NCBI RefSeq assembly: GCF_024205705.1
Contig: NZ_CP073115.1
Span: 1,054,001-1,118,000 of the forward strand
Source: Neisseria subflava
GTDB lineage: Bacteria > Pseudomonadota > Gammaproteobacteria > Burkholderiales > Neisseriaceae
DNA: 64,000 bases
Direction of reading: 5' to 3'
Shown here one piece after another: positions 45,721-54,953 of the stretch. The position numbers and the translations under genes are program-made. Under the pieces are notes generated by a model, which saw only the letters and a list, made by a program, of their open reading frames with translations, was not told where the DNA came from and did no database searches. Numbering within the stretch: the first letter of the stretch is position 1; every line of letters starts with the position of its first letter.

Positions 45721-46755
45721 TCAAGCCACTTGGGTTTGATGCTCGTCGCCGTTGCGTTCACGAATAACGCCCAAACGATAAACGGTTTCGCCTTGTTCGC
45801 TCAAGAATGCCTGTACCGCATCGGCATCTTCTTTGGCAATGATAACGACCATGCCGATACCGCAGTTGAACGTACGGTACATTTCTTGGGTTTCCACATT
45901 GCCCGCTTTTTGCAGCCATTGGAACAATTTAGGCAATTCCCACGCTTTGGCATCGATTTGCGCAACGGTATTTTCAGGCAAAATGCGAGGTACGTTTTCG
46001 GTAATGCCGCCGCCGGTAATGTGGGCCATGCCTTTAATGGTAAATTTTTCCAAAGCGGCAAGAATAGGTTTCACATACAGGCGGGTAGGAGCGATGATGG
46101 CTTCGCGCAAGGTTTTGCCGTTGTCGAATTCCGCGTCCAAATCAGGATTGTCGCGCTCGATGATTTTGCGTACCAAGGAGTAGCCGTTGGAGTGTGCGCC
46201 GTTGGAAGCCAAGCCCAAAACAACATCTCCGGCCTGAATGCTGCGGCCGTTAATCACGCGTTCTTTTTCAACCACGCCGACGGCAAAACCGGCCAAGTCG
46301 TATTCGCCTTCGGGATACATGCCCGGCATTTCGGCAGTTTCACCGCCAATCAAAGCGCAACCGGATTCTTCGCAGCCTTGGGCAATACCTTTAATCACAT
46401 CAGTCGCGCGGGCAACATCCAGCTTGCCGCAAGCGAAATAGTCCAAGAAGAACAAAGGTTCTGCACCTTGAACCAAAATGTCGTTGACGCTCATGGCAAC
46501 CAAATCGATGCCGACGGTATCGTGTTTGTCCCAGTCGAATGCCAGTTTCAGCTTGGTGCCGACGCCGTCCGTACCGGAAACCAATACCGGATTTTTGTAT
46601 TTCTTGCCGATTTCGACCAAAGCGCCGAAACCGCCCAAATCACCCAACACTTCAGGGCGCATAGTACGTTTGGCAAAAGGTTTGATGTTTTCGACCAGTT
46701 GATCGCCTGCGTCGATATCCACGCCTGCGTCACGATAGCTCAAAGAAGTGCTCAT
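45721..46755 (-). CDS. purM: Phosphoribosylaminoimidazole synthetase PurM
   Basis: Converts FGAM to aminoimidazole ribotide with ATP, the step after PurL. The 344 residues match the family. SLSYRDAGVDIDAGDQLVE begins the protein, PVLVSGTDGVGTKLK carries the ATP-site segment and GGETAEMPGMY is conserved. AAGGAAATCC precedes the ATG. It is convergent with ackA and divergent from the perM-like gene. Confidence 0.96.
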   Translation of the reverse strand: MSTSLSYRDAGVDIDAGDQLVENIKPFAKRTMRPEVLGDLGGFGALVEIGKKYKNPVLVSGTDGVGTKLKLAFDWDKHDTVGIDLVAMSVNDILVQGAEPLFFLDYFACGKLDVARATDVIKGIAQGCEESGCALIGGETAEMPGMYPEGEYDLAGFAVGVVEKERVINGRSIQAGDVVLGLASNGAHSNGYSLVRKIIERDNPDLDAEFDNGKTLREAIIAPTRLYVKPILAALEKFTIKGMAHITGGGITENVPRILPENTVAQIDAKAWELPKLFQWLQKAGNVETQEMYRTFNCGIGMVVIIAKEDADAVQAFLSEQGETVYRLGVIRERNGDEHQTQVA

Positions 46756-46957
46756 TGGATTTCCTTATTCGGGTATGGGTAGATTGTCGGAGCGTATTTT
46801 ATCTTAAATTGGAGGATTCAGGCTGAATTTTTTGGCGTTATTGTTAACAATTTTATTTTGCCTTGATTGGTGCCGCACTTTCAGACGGCCTTTGTGAATC
46901 TGTTATACTGCTTATTTATTTTGAAAACCTTAAACATCAATTGGGAAATACCTTTTT

Positions 46958-48028
46958 ATGTATCAAAAGAAAGAGCGTGGCGCAAAACCGTGGGTAATTA
47001 TGGCTTGCGTCGTTGCAGCCTTTATTTGGCTTTTATATGCCTTGGGCGATGTTTTGACGCCGTTTATTGTGGCCGCCGTTTTGGCCTATGTTTTGAATCC
47101 CTTGGTCGAATGGCTGCAATTGAAGCGTATCCGCCGCGCACCGGCCTCCATGATTATTATGGCGTTTGCCTTGCTGGTATTGCTGTCGTTAGTGCTGATT
47201 ATCGTGCCTATGTTGTTGAACCAGTTTAACAATCTGGCCGAACGCCTGCCGCAAATCGTGGGCTTTGTTCAAAACAAACTGCTGCCGTGGCTCAACAGCG
47301 TCAGCGGGGATTATATTCAAATCGATCAAGAATCGATTATTGCATGGTTGCAGTCGCATACGGATGAGTTGAGCAATACGCTCAAAGCATGGATTCCCAC
47401 CTTGATGCGTCAGAGCGGCAACGTGATCAGCGGCGTCAGCAATTTGGTATTGCTGCCTTTACTGCTGTATTACTTCTTGTTGGATTGGAAACGCTGGTCT
47501 TCCGGAATCAGCAAACTGGTTCCGCGCCGTTTTATCGAAACCTACACGCGTATCAGCAGCAATATGGACGAAGTCTTAGGCGAGTTTCTGCGCGGCCAGC
47601 TGATGGTTATGATGATTATGGGCTTGGTCTATGGCTTGGGCTTGATGCTGGTCGGTTTGGATTCCGGCTTTGCCATCGGTATGATTGCCGGTATTTTAGT
47701 ATTTATTCCGTATTTGGGTGCATTTACCGGCCTTTTGCTGGCAACAGTTGCCGCGCTTTTACAATATGGCTCATGGCAGGGTTTGTTGATGGTCTGGGCT
47801 GTATTCGGTGTTGGACAATTCCTGGAAAGCTTTTTCATTACGCCTAAAATCGTCGGCGACCGCATCGGCCTGTCGCCTTTCTGGGTAATTTTCTCGTTGA
47901 TGGCTTTCGGGCAACTGATGGGCTTCGTTGGTATGCTTGCCGGCCTGCCGCTTGCCGCTGTGACGCTTGTTTTATTGCGTGAGGGCGCATCTGCCTATTT
48001 CGGCAGCCATTTCTACAAACATAAATAA
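46958..48028 (+). CDS. AI-2E/PerM family membrane transporter
   Basis: A 356-residue inner-membrane protein of the UPF0118 family with about eight helices. The family includes AI-2 exporter TqsA and Na+/H+ antiporters, so the substrate is uncertain. The pattern of an early helix pair, a soluble loop (about 110-170) and later helices is typical. The signature near VLIFIPYLGAFTGL (here GILVFIPYLGAFTG) is present. A DUS and a TATACT -10-like element lie upstream near 46880-46909. Confidence 0.86.
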   Translation: MYQKKERGAKPWVIMACVVAAFIWLLYALGDVLTPFIVAAVLAYVLNPLVEWLQLKRIRRAPASMIIMAFALLVLLSLVLIIVPMLLNQFNNLAERLPQIVGFVQNKLLPWLNSVSGDYIQIDQESIIAWLQSHTDELSNTLKAWIPTLMRQSGNVISGVSNLVLLPLLLYYFLLDWKRWSSGISKLVPRRFIETYTRISSNMDEVLGEFLRGQLMVMMIMGLVYGLGLMLVGLDSGFAIGMIAGILVFIPYLGAFTGLLLATVAALLQYGSWQGLLMVWAVFGVGQFLESFFITPKIVGDRIGLSPFWVIFSLMAFGQLMGFVGMLAGLPLAAVTLVLLREGASAYFGSHFYKHK

Positions 48029-48040
48029 ATCGATAATATT

Positions 48041-48074
48041 AAGGCCGTCTGAAATCCAAGTCTCAGACGGCCAT
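48041..48074 (+). terminator. DUS-pair terminator after the PerM-like gene
   Basis: AAGGCCGTCTGA and TCAGACGGCC pair around a short loop, 13 bases past the stop codon. Confidence 0.75.
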
Positions 48075-48094
48075 TGATAACAAAGGAAGTCTAT

Positions 48095-48811
48095 ATGTTA
48101 GCCATTATTGGTGGCAGCGGTTTAACCAAACTGCCGGAACTCGAAATTACTGAACGAAAAATCGTACGCACTCCATACGGCTTAACCAGCAGCCCTATTT
48201 TGTTCGGCAGATTAGGGCGCTTGGACATTATTTTCCTTGCCCGACACGGCTTCAGCCATACCATCGCGCCGCATGAAATCAACTACCGCGCCAATATCTG
48301 GGCGTTGCACTCTTTAGGTGTCGAAAACATCATTGCCATTTCTTCAGTCGTCGGTATCAATCCCGATTTTGAAAACGGCAGTTTGGTGTTGCCGGACGAT
48401 TTGATCGACTATACCTATGGCCGTAAAGATACTTTTTTTGAAGGCCAAGAATGCCCTGTCGTCCATACCGATTTTTTCAACCCTTATTGCGATGAATTGC
48501 GACAAGAATTGTTGAATATCACGAAAGCGCATAATGTGCCGATTTACGACTCCGCCGTTTATGGCTGCCTGCAAGGCCCGCGCCGTCCGACCCGCGCAGA
48601 AATCGCCCGTTATCGACGTGACGGCGTAGATGTACTCGGTATGACCGGCATGCCTGAAGCCGTTTTGGCTAGGGAGTTAAAAATGGCCTATGCCCACTTT
48701 TGCAGCGTCAGCAGTATTGATTGCTTTGATAATGGAAAAGGAAATGAAGGCTGTAACGAACAGGTTTCTATGACAATGACCAAAATCCGACAATTATTGA
48801 ATGGTTTGTAA
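48095..48811 (+). CDS. MTA/MTI phosphorylase-type nucleoside phosphorylase
   Basis: Phosphorolysis of a methylthio-purine nucleoside in methionine salvage. The 238 residues from MLAIIGGSG match the MTA phosphorylase/PNP family 2. GGSGLTKLPEL binds phosphate and RHGFSHTIAPHEINYRAN is the conserved core. Short members of this kind in proteobacteria prefer 5'-methylthioinosine, as in Pseudomonas, but that is inferred. AAGGAAG precedes the ATG at 48095; an upstream in-frame start would overlap the terminator. Confidence 0.85.
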   Translation: MLAIIGGSGLTKLPELEITERKIVRTPYGLTSSPILFGRLGRLDIIFLARHGFSHTIAPHEINYRANIWALHSLGVENIIAISSVVGINPDFENGSLVLPDDLIDYTYGRKDTFFEGQECPVVHTDFFNPYCDELRQELLNITKAHNVPIYDSAVYGCLQGPRRPTRAEIARYRRDGVDVLGMTGMPEAVLARELKMAYAHFCSVSSIDCFDNGKGNEGCNEQVSMTMTKIRQLLNGL

Positions 48812-48816
48812 CTGAT

Positions 48817-48850
48817 AATGCCGTCTGAAATGATGTTTTCAGACGGCATT
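48817..48850. terminator. DUS-pair terminator, AT dialect
   Basis: AATGCCGTCTGAAA and TTTTCAGACGGCATT. This is one of two ATGCCGTCTGAA pairs in the window. It serves the convergent phosphorylase gene and the following minus-strand gene. Confidence 0.85.
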
Positions 48851-48857
48851 GTTTTAT

Positions 48858-49352
48858 TTAAGAAGCCGTTTCACGCGCCCAATGGGGCAGAGAGGCTTTT
48901 TGTTTGCGGAACGAGGCAAGTTTCATACCCCGACATTTTTCAAAAATCAATTCAACCCCGCTTTGCAGCTGCAAAATTAAATTGGTATGCGTTTCCGTTT
49001 TAATAAAATCAATATTGCGTTGTACCAAGCGTTGAATGACGGCATATACATCAAGGCAGCCATTTGCAAAAAACCACGGATTCAACTTTACCCAACGGCC
49101 GCCGCTTAATGCAGCATCAGGCTGAAAATCAGCACGAATCTGTGTCAGCCGATTATCGGAGAAATGCAGTTCAATGTCGCCATAAAGCCAAATATTCCAG
49201 CCTTTTTGCACCAACAAGCCTTTAGGGACGCAATCAGGCGCAGGAAACATCTGCAAAATAGACTCTGCCGATTGTCCGATTTCCAGATAGTCAAACCGGC
49301 CGGTATACAAAAAATCATAAATATCAACGGCAATAGGAAAGTGGTAGCGCAT
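48858..49352 (-). CDS. Hypothetical protein, 164 residues
   Basis: A soluble protein of unknown family. It begins MRYHFPIAVDIYDFLYTGRFDYLEIG and has a core rich in aromatic residues (GWNIWLYGDIELHF, KLNPWFFANGCLDVY). There is no signal peptide or membrane segment. The start is uncertain: the frame extends to a TTG at 49382 and no start has a good ribosome site. It is convergent with the phosphorylase gene. I do not recognise it; the fold may be of the SMI1/immunity-like type, but that is a guess. Confidence 0.6.
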   Translation of the reverse strand: MRYHFPIAVDIYDFLYTGRFDYLEIGQSAESILQMFPAPDCVPKGLLVQKGWNIWLYGDIELHFSDNRLTQIRADFQPDAALSGGRWVKLNPWFFANGCLDVYAVIQRLVQRNIDFIKTETHTNLILQLQSGVELIFEKCRGMKLASFRKQKASLPHWARETAS

Positions 49353-49441
49353 GGCAATAACCATAGAAAAGCTATTAACCAAGCTATCTTAAACTCAAAA
49401 TATAATGAAATCAATTCTTATTACTATTTATTCAATATAAG

Positions 49442-49470
49442 AAAGGCCGTCTGGAATTTCAGACGGCCTT
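49442..49470 (-). terminator. DUS-pair terminator with one mismatch
   Basis: AAGGCCGTCTGG and TTCAGACGGCCTT after the 144-residue protein gene. One uptake core carries an A-to-G change. Confidence 0.75.
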
Positions 49471-49499
49471 GTAGCTTTGGCTTAAACCGATATTTTGGT

Positions 49500-49934
49500 T
49501 TACTCAGCCTTTAAATCAGCCACGCATTGCTTATCGCGTGCCTCAAAAGCTTCGGCGCCACCCAAGAGCTTGAGTTGCTCCTCAGGGCTGATTTTACCGA
49601 AGTTTCGGATTTGCTCGTCAGAGAGTTTGCTTAAGGGTTGATCCCACATGCAGACACAATAGTCTTGAGCCAATTTCTCGTTTTGCGCATCCAAACCTTT
49701 TGCCTTCAAATCAGCTTGCCATTTTTCAGCAAAAGGAATGTTCTTCACACAAGATTCCACCACATTTTGTTTCATCTGCGGCTTGTTCATGGCGCATTGT
49801 GAGAGCAGGGCGGTCAGAGCCAGCAAAGACAAAATAATCCATGCCCAAATACGGATGGTGCGGATTTTTGCCTTGGCTTTCTTTCTGGCCGCCAGCTGCT
49901 CTTCAGACGGCCTTTCCGTTTGTTGCTCAGTCAT
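49500..49934 (-). CDS. Membrane-anchored small protein overlapping hom
   Basis: A 144-residue protein with a polar cytoplasmic N-terminus (about 25 residues), one transmembrane helix (IRIWAWIILSLLALTALLSQC) and a periplasmic helical domain of about 90 residues. That domain has four cysteines (VVESCVKN, DYCVCMW, DKQCVADL), which could pair. Its start overlaps the hom stop codon by eight bases, so it is coupled to hom. The family is not recognised. A DUS lies inside its first codons (49900-49912). Confidence 0.75.
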   Translation of the reverse strand: MTEQQTERPSEEQLAARKKAKAKIRTIRIWAWIILSLLALTALLSQCAMNKPQMKQNVVESCVKNIPFAEKWQADLKAKGLDAQNEKLAQDYCVCMWDQPLSKLSDEQIRNFGKISPEEQLKLLGGAEAFEARDKQCVADLKAE

Positions 49935-51234
49935 GCAGGCTTTCCATGCGGATCATGGTGATCGGAGCATCCACACAGCTCAACGCCTCAATCGCTGCGA
50001 TAGCGCGTTTGACGTTGTGTTCCACCGTGGTGTGAGTCAGAATCACAATTTCAGCAGTGCTTTGATTAATCACGCCTTTTTGAATCAAAGCCTCGATAGA
50101 AACATTTTCTTTGGCCAAGAGTGCGGCAATTTGACCCAAAGTGCCCGGTTCGTCAGTTGCTTGAACGCGCAGATAGTAGCTGCTGGTGATTTCATCCATA
50201 GGCAGAATATTTTGCGCTTGAACTTGTGAAGGTTGGAATGCCAAGTGAGGAACACGATGGTCAGTTTTCGCTTCAATCAGTCGGGCAATATCAATGATGT
50301 CGGCAACCACGGCAGAAGCAGTCGGCAATGCACCGGCGCCTGCACCATAATACAAGGTTTCACCAACCATATCGGCATTGACGCGGACAGCATTCATCAC
50401 GCCGTTAACGTTAGCCAGCAGACGGCTTTCAGGAATCAGAGTAGGGTGTACACGCAACTCGATGCCTTTGTCGGTTTTACGGGTAATACCCAACAACTTG
50501 ATACGGTAGCCAAGCTCTTCAGCGTATTTGATATCTCGGCTGTCGAGTTTGCTGATGCCTTCCAAATAGCAGGCAGAAAAGTTCATCGGCGTACCAAATG
50601 CCAATGCGCTCATAATGGTAATTTTATGGCCGGCATCATGACCTTCGATATCAAAAGTAGGGTCAGCTTCTGCATAGCCCAAAGCCTGAGCTTCTTTCAA
50701 TACGTCTGCAAACGCGCTGCCTTTTTCACGCATTTCAGTAAGAATGAAGTTGCTGGTACCATTAATAATGCCGGCGATGCTGCGGATTTGGTTTGCAGCT
50801 AAGCCTTCACGCAAAGCCTTGATAATAGGGATACCGCCGGCAACAGCAGCTTCAAACTGTACCATGACATTTTTTTCTTCCGCCAAAGGGAAAATTTCAT
50901 TGCCGTATTCAGCCAGCAGTTTTTTATTGGCAGTAACAATGTGTTTGCCGTTTTCAATCGCTTTTAATACCGCATCTTTGGCAATACCGGTGCCGCCAAA
51001 CAATTCAACAACAACATCAACATCTTGATGTTGAACCAGCTCAAACGGATCTTTAATAAAAGCAGCATTCGGGCAAATTTGTTTGGCTTTTTCTTCGCTC
51101 AAATCACAAACAGCAGAAATACGGACTTCACGTCCCAAGCGGCGGCTGATTTCCGCAGCGTTGTCCTGCAATACAGTAGCCGTACCGCCACCGACTGTAC
51201 CCAAACCTAAAAGACCGATATTTACTGGCTTCAT
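49927..51234 (-). CDS. hom: Homoserine dehydrogenase Hom
   Basis: Reduces aspartate semialdehyde to homoserine for threonine and methionine synthesis. The 435 residues match the monofunctional type. GLLGLGTVGGGTA is the NAD(P) fold, GGIPIIKALREGLAANQI and the EADPTFDIEGHDAGHK segment hold the active site, and a C-terminal ACT domain (from about 350) gives feedback control by threonine. AAAGGAGACACA precedes the ATG. Confidence 0.96.
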   Translation of the reverse strand: MKPVNIGLLGLGTVGGGTATVLQDNAAEISRRLGREVRISAVCDLSEEKAKQICPNAAFIKDPFELVQHQDVDVVVELFGGTGIAKDAVLKAIENGKHIVTANKKLLAEYGNEIFPLAEEKNVMVQFEAAVAGGIPIIKALREGLAANQIRSIAGIINGTSNFILTEMREKGSAFADVLKEAQALGYAEADPTFDIEGHDAGHKITIMSALAFGTPMNFSACYLEGISKLDSRDIKYAEELGYRIKLLGITRKTDKGIELRVHPTLIPESRLLANVNGVMNAVRVNADMVGETLYYGAGAGALPTASAVVADIIDIARLIEAKTDHRVPHLAFQPSQVQAQNILPMDEITSSYYLRVQATDEPGTLGQIAALLAKENVSIEALIQKGVINQSTAEIVILTHTTVEHNVKRAIAAIEALSCVDAPITMIRMESLHD

Positions 51235-51440
51235 TGTGTCTCCTTTTGAGCCGATACTTTAAAATAATCACGAAAAACCAAGGCTTGTTATAATCGCTTG
51301 CAATCGTAAATTCAGAGCAAAGCATCAATGCACAAGGTCAAACGTTGAATCCTACCTGATATTGCTTGATTTTGCACCTTTTTTTGCAAGTTTCCCAAGG
51401 CCGTCTGAAAAATCGTTCTACCATAAAAACAGGAATTGCC

Positions 51441-51815
51441 ATGAAAATCACAGAAAACCATATCGATGAAACCGCATCATTTTTTTCATCCTCACAAGGC
51501 ATATTGCAAATCGGCGAACAAACATATTCAGAACCCATTTGCTGGCAAGATGGCAAAGTAAGCATCATTCCTCAAACAACCATCGAAGAATTAAACGAAC
51601 AAATTTTTATATCAGCAATTGAAACAGCAGAAAACCGTCCTGAAGTCATTATTATAGGTACAGGAGCAAAACAACAATTCCTGCATCCTAAAATTGCAGC
51701 AGCATTATCAGCCTACGGAATCGGCTTCGAATGCATGAACACAGCTTCAGCTTGTAGAACTTTAGTTTTACTGCAAGGAGAAGGACGAAGCACATGGGCT
51801 TGGTTGTGGCCATAA
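51441..51815 (+). CDS. Mth938-like (DUF498) domain protein
   Basis: A 124-residue protein of the Mth938/NDUFAF3 fold. The core VIIIGTGAKQQFLHPKIAAAL and FECMNTASACRTLVLLQGEGR is characteristic. Family members are small enzymes or assembly factors of unknown chemistry. The ATG at 51441 has AGGAATT upstream; the frame continues further upstream across a DUS. It is divergent from hom. Confidence 0.85.
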   Translation: MKITENHIDETASFFSSSQGILQIGEQTYSEPICWQDGKVSIIPQTTIEELNEQIFISAIETAENRPEVIIIGTGAKQQFLHPKIAAALSAYGIGFECMNTASACRTLVLLQGEGRSTWAWLWP

Positions 51816-51858
51816 TTATAGAAAAGGCGTTTACATCATACCGACTGACATAAGTTCG

Positions 51859-52121
51859 CATAATTTATATTATGTTAAATTTATAATACTAGTATTTTAG
51901 CCTGCTAACTCCTGTTTCTCTCAGTAGTTCAATCACTTACATAATTCAAAAACAAAAAGGCCGTCTGAAAGGTTTTTCAGACGGCCTCTTTGTTTATATC
52001 TCCCAGCCTTTTCCCAACAAATCCTTCGTTGGTAAAGTCTCCGGTTATTTCAATAAGAAGTTTGTCCAAGACTTTGTTCAGGGATTGCTGCGGTGTTATT
52101 TTTTAGACCCACCTGCCGACA
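51859..52121 (-). repeat. Effector-cassette tail repeat, copy A
   Basis: About 263 bases closely matching 57804-58063. Both copies contain CATAATTTATATTATG, a palindromic AATACTAGTATT segment (AATGCT in copy B), a DUS-pair terminator and the segment CTGTCGGCAGGTGGGTC at the far end. Copy A follows the DUF3396-type immunity gene; copy B follows the Rhs remnant. A decayed reading frame runs through both (NKVLDKLLIEI), so it may descend from a toxin or immunity gene tail. Confidence 0.8.
51958..51987 (-). terminator. DUS-pair terminator in tail repeat A
   Basis: AGGCCGTCTGAAA and TTTCAGACGGCCT with a four-base loop. It ends the first effector cassette. Confidence 0.85.
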
Positions 52122-52140
52122 GATTGTTTATGGCCTGGCT

Positions 52141-53376
52141 TTACCATATAGGTTTTCTACGCAACGACTCGTCATGGTCTCCTTTGACAAGCTCCCAAAT
52201 CGTCAGACCCATTTGGGGGCCGAGAAGTGCTTTTTGCGTTCTCTCCCCTTCTCCTTCAGGGAAAATTTCTCCTTTATTGAAATGACGGGTTTCGCCGTTA
52301 AAGCTGGTAATTTTCCATATGCCCGAAATCGGGACAGGCTCTTCCTCGACGCCGATGATTTCCTGCGGTGCTTGGGTGTAGATCTTCTTGCCGTCTTTTT
52401 CTTCCACTTCCCAGCCGTCCCATCTTCTCGACCAATAATACATCTGTTCGCGGGTAATGCCGCCCATATTTTCACGAGGATATTTTTCGCGTATCGGTTC
52501 TAAAGCGCGGTTTAGCGCAATGTAGTCCAAGGGTAAATCTTCGTGGATATCCCCTGTTTCAGGCAGGCTGCCGATTTTGAAAACCTTGATGCCAGCGATG
52601 TCGCGCAGAGTAATATCGGGATGATTTGCCAAAACAGGCTCTATCCTGCCTGCTGGAAGCTGTTCGTAAAGTTCTCTGCCGATCAATGTGTACCAACTGA
52701 TACTGCGTATGTTGTATCTATAAAAAGTTGACAAATAATCGGTTGTAACCGGAATCAGACCGAAATTCTCGCGACACACCCCGTATTCGTATGGTGCACC
52801 ATCGTAATAATTATGCGGTGGAATTGCTGCCAGACCGATATAGCCATGGAAAACATCCAGCTTTTCTGCAATCTTGTCGACAAATTCATCTAGCTTTGCC
52901 AAATCTTGGGGAGAAGACAAAATTTCCAGCGGCAGATTAAAAAGCAGAGTGCCTAGCGGCATATGGGCTTCATTAACCAAACCTGCGGCAATAGAGGAGA
53001 TAATGAAATAATAGGATGCACTGGTATCCGCATGCTCGCTTTGCATCCACCACATCACCTCTGGCGGATTTTCCTTCCGACTATCCAGCCAACGGTAGAT
53101 TGTATCCCGTTCTTTCAGATATGATTTTTCGGTCAGTTTGACTTTTTTAATATCCCTATGGCCTCTTTCGTGCCTAGCTATTGTCAGCTTGTCTTTCGCC
53201 CATTCGTAATAGAAATCCATCAGAGCGGTTAAGGCATCGGCGACATCATCACGGGTATTAAAATAGATTGCGCCACGTATGCCCAGTTTCAACAGGGTAA
53301 AGCCATGTTCGTTGTTGCGTTTGGTACGGTCGGCGGTATAGCGGATGGCGTTGAGTTTCTTTTCGGTATCATTCAT
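52141..53376 (-). CDS. DUF3396/TsiV-type T6SS immunity protein with extra C-terminal domain
   Basis: A 411-residue cytoplasmic protein. Residues about 25-330 match the type VI immunity family DUF3396 (for example LNLPLEILSSPQD-like and IGLAAIPPHNYYDG regions). The last about 65 residues, starting SGIWKITSFNG and ending near the C-terminus, look like a separate small domain with conserved Trp and Phe. It should neutralise the nuclease encoded directly upstream, 17 bases away. There is no signal peptide, which fits protection against a cytoplasmic nuclease. Tail repeat A follows its stop codon. Confidence 0.78.
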   Translation of the reverse strand: MNDTEKKLNAIRYTADRTKRNNEHGFTLLKLGIRGAIYFNTRDDVADALTALMDFYYEWAKDKLTIARHERGHRDIKKVKLTEKSYLKERDTIYRWLDSRKENPPEVMWWMQSEHADTSASYYFIISSIAAGLVNEAHMPLGTLLFNLPLEILSSPQDLAKLDEFVDKIAEKLDVFHGYIGLAAIPPHNYYDGAPYEYGVCRENFGLIPVTTDYLSTFYRYNIRSISWYTLIGRELYEQLPAGRIEPVLANHPDITLRDIAGIKVFKIGSLPETGDIHEDLPLDYIALNRALEPIREKYPRENMGGITREQMYYWSRRWDGWEVEEKDGKKIYTQAPQEIIGVEEEPVPISGIWKITSFNGETRHFNKGEIFPEGEGERTQKALLGPQMGLTIWELVKGDHDESLRRKPIW

Positions 53377-53393
53377 GAATTATCCTTTCTTGA

Positions 53394-54953
53394 TTAAAAT
53401 GAAGATTTGTATCCGGCGGCGCAACTGTTGTGGGCTTCTTCTTTGCTGGTGATGATTTCCCCATTACAACCTACTATGGTTACATGAGGACTGGCATCAT
53501 ACTCTTCTTTGCTTGCATCTCTGATATATGCAACTTGATTAATGGTATAAGTATTTCCTTCCACAACAGGTATTCCTTCTTTAAAATGAAATAAGGTATA
53601 GCCCAAGTCAAATTGATGAAGGAGTTCTATTTTTTTCTCAACAGCCTCTTCTATTTCTTCATCAGTAAAATCAATAGTGTCAGCATTTGCACTGCTCCAT
53701 AGGCCTAATCCAGCTGCTACAACGGAGCCGCTTCTCACAATATTTAATCCTAGTTGTGGTGCGCGGGCAGCCATCGCTAAAAGCGACAGAACGGCAGGAA
53801 GCATTTCTACAATGACAGGTGCTAAAAAGACAGCCACACTGCCCGCAATGGTAATTCCTATAATCAACATCAAAACATCTTCACCACGAATAAGAACCTT
53901 TGTTTCGATTTTTTCGGCAGATACCAAAGTCAATGCATCAAGATCAGATTCTTGCTGAAGGTATTTTAATGCCTTCAGCATGCTCTGCTTGTCAGCTAAC
54001 GGCTTTGATGTGTCATTGTCTTCATTTTGCCAGAAAAGTATATCCTGTGTTGCGTGGAAACTACCTTTTTTGCCATTTAGCCAAGGGATATCTTGGAATA
54101 GCTTTAAGGTTTCAGGGCTATACTCTAATTGTGATTGTTTTTGAGGAGAAAGAAGAGGAGTCAAATTCTGATCTCCTGCTTTGGAAGTTGCAGGAGCATT
54201 TGCCCATTTCTCCCATCTAAATGCTCCATTGCGATTTGGTTCTTGAGTAAATACCGGAGCCAGTTCGGTTGCAGTTTCATGAGTCTTTCTCCCTTCAGAC
54301 GAACTAATATGCAACAACGTCAGGCCTAAATCCTTAGCATTCATACGGATGAGATTTTTTGATTTACCTCTCAAGATTCTCAAATAATTTCTTTCTTGTG
54401 ATGGTCCCCATTCATCACTTTTGCCATTTTCATACTGGAATTTGATTTCGACAATGCGTAATAAATTATCGGGGAAATCTTGTAGATACCATTTGTTTTT
54501 TTTATGATTCGGAGTTCGAAAAATGGGATCGTCGGCTGTCAAACTGCTGCCATCCCATTTTTTACCTATCCACATCAGATTTTTATCTTTCAGGATAACA
54601 AGGTCGGTACGTACAAAAGATGAGTTTTTTAATACACCTTTCGATCTAATTCCATAATAAACCGATCGATGCTGTCCATCTGTTTTACTGGAAGATAGAA
54701 CGGGAATGGGCATTGCTAGATCATCTTTGGGAATTTCCCATTTAGATTCTGCCTTATACTCCCATTTATGGGAATTAAGGTACTCATCCGCACGAATCAA
54801 AGCAGAAAAGCGACTTTGATATTCTTTGCCTCTTCGGGATGTTTTAACCGTCTTCATGGTTATGTCCGCTTTGATATAAATATACCCATAGTTCAAGCGG
54901 CTTGGTAGTTTTGCGTATTTTTCATTCTCGTTAACGGTGGTAATCAGTGTCAT
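53394..54953 (-). CDS. T6SS effector, VRR-NUC-like nuclease with membrane hairpin
   Basis: A 519-residue putative antibacterial effector. Residues about 110-195 resemble a VRR-NUC (PD-(D/E)XK) nuclease: RTDLVIL with Asp117, VEIKF with Glu169 and Lys171, then Trp182, Gln186 and Tyr190. Residues 357-420 are strongly hydrophobic (two helices, LMLIIGITIAGSVAVFLAPV), possibly aiding entry across the inner membrane. The C-terminal 90 residues have three cysteines. Its ATG overlaps the vgrG1 stop codon by one base (TAATG), so the two are co-translated. The gene is AT-richer than the housekeeping region. Toxicity and target are inferred. Confidence 0.75.
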   Translation of the reverse strand: MTLITTVNENEKYAKLPSRLNYGYIYIKADITMKTVKTSRRGKEYQSRFSALIRADEYLNSHKWEYKAESKWEIPKDDLAMPIPVLSSSKTDGQHRSVYYGIRSKGVLKNSSFVRTDLVILKDKNLMWIGKKWDGSSLTADDPIFRTPNHKKNKWYLQDFPDNLLRIVEIKFQYENGKSDEWGPSQERNYLRILRGKSKNLIRMNAKDLGLTLLHISSSEGRKTHETATELAPVFTQEPNRNGAFRWEKWANAPATSKAGDQNLTPLLSPQKQSQLEYSPETLKLFQDIPWLNGKKGSFHATQDILFWQNEDNDTSKPLADKQSMLKALKYLQQESDLDALTLVSAEKIETKVLIRGEDVLMLIIGITIAGSVAVFLAPVIVEMLPAVLSLLAMAARAPQLGLNIVRSGSVVAAGLGLWSSANADTIDFTDEEIEEAVEKKIELLHQFDLGYTLFHFKEGIPVVEGNTYTINQVAYIRDASKEEYDASPHVTIVGCNGEIITSKEEAHNSCAAGYKSSF

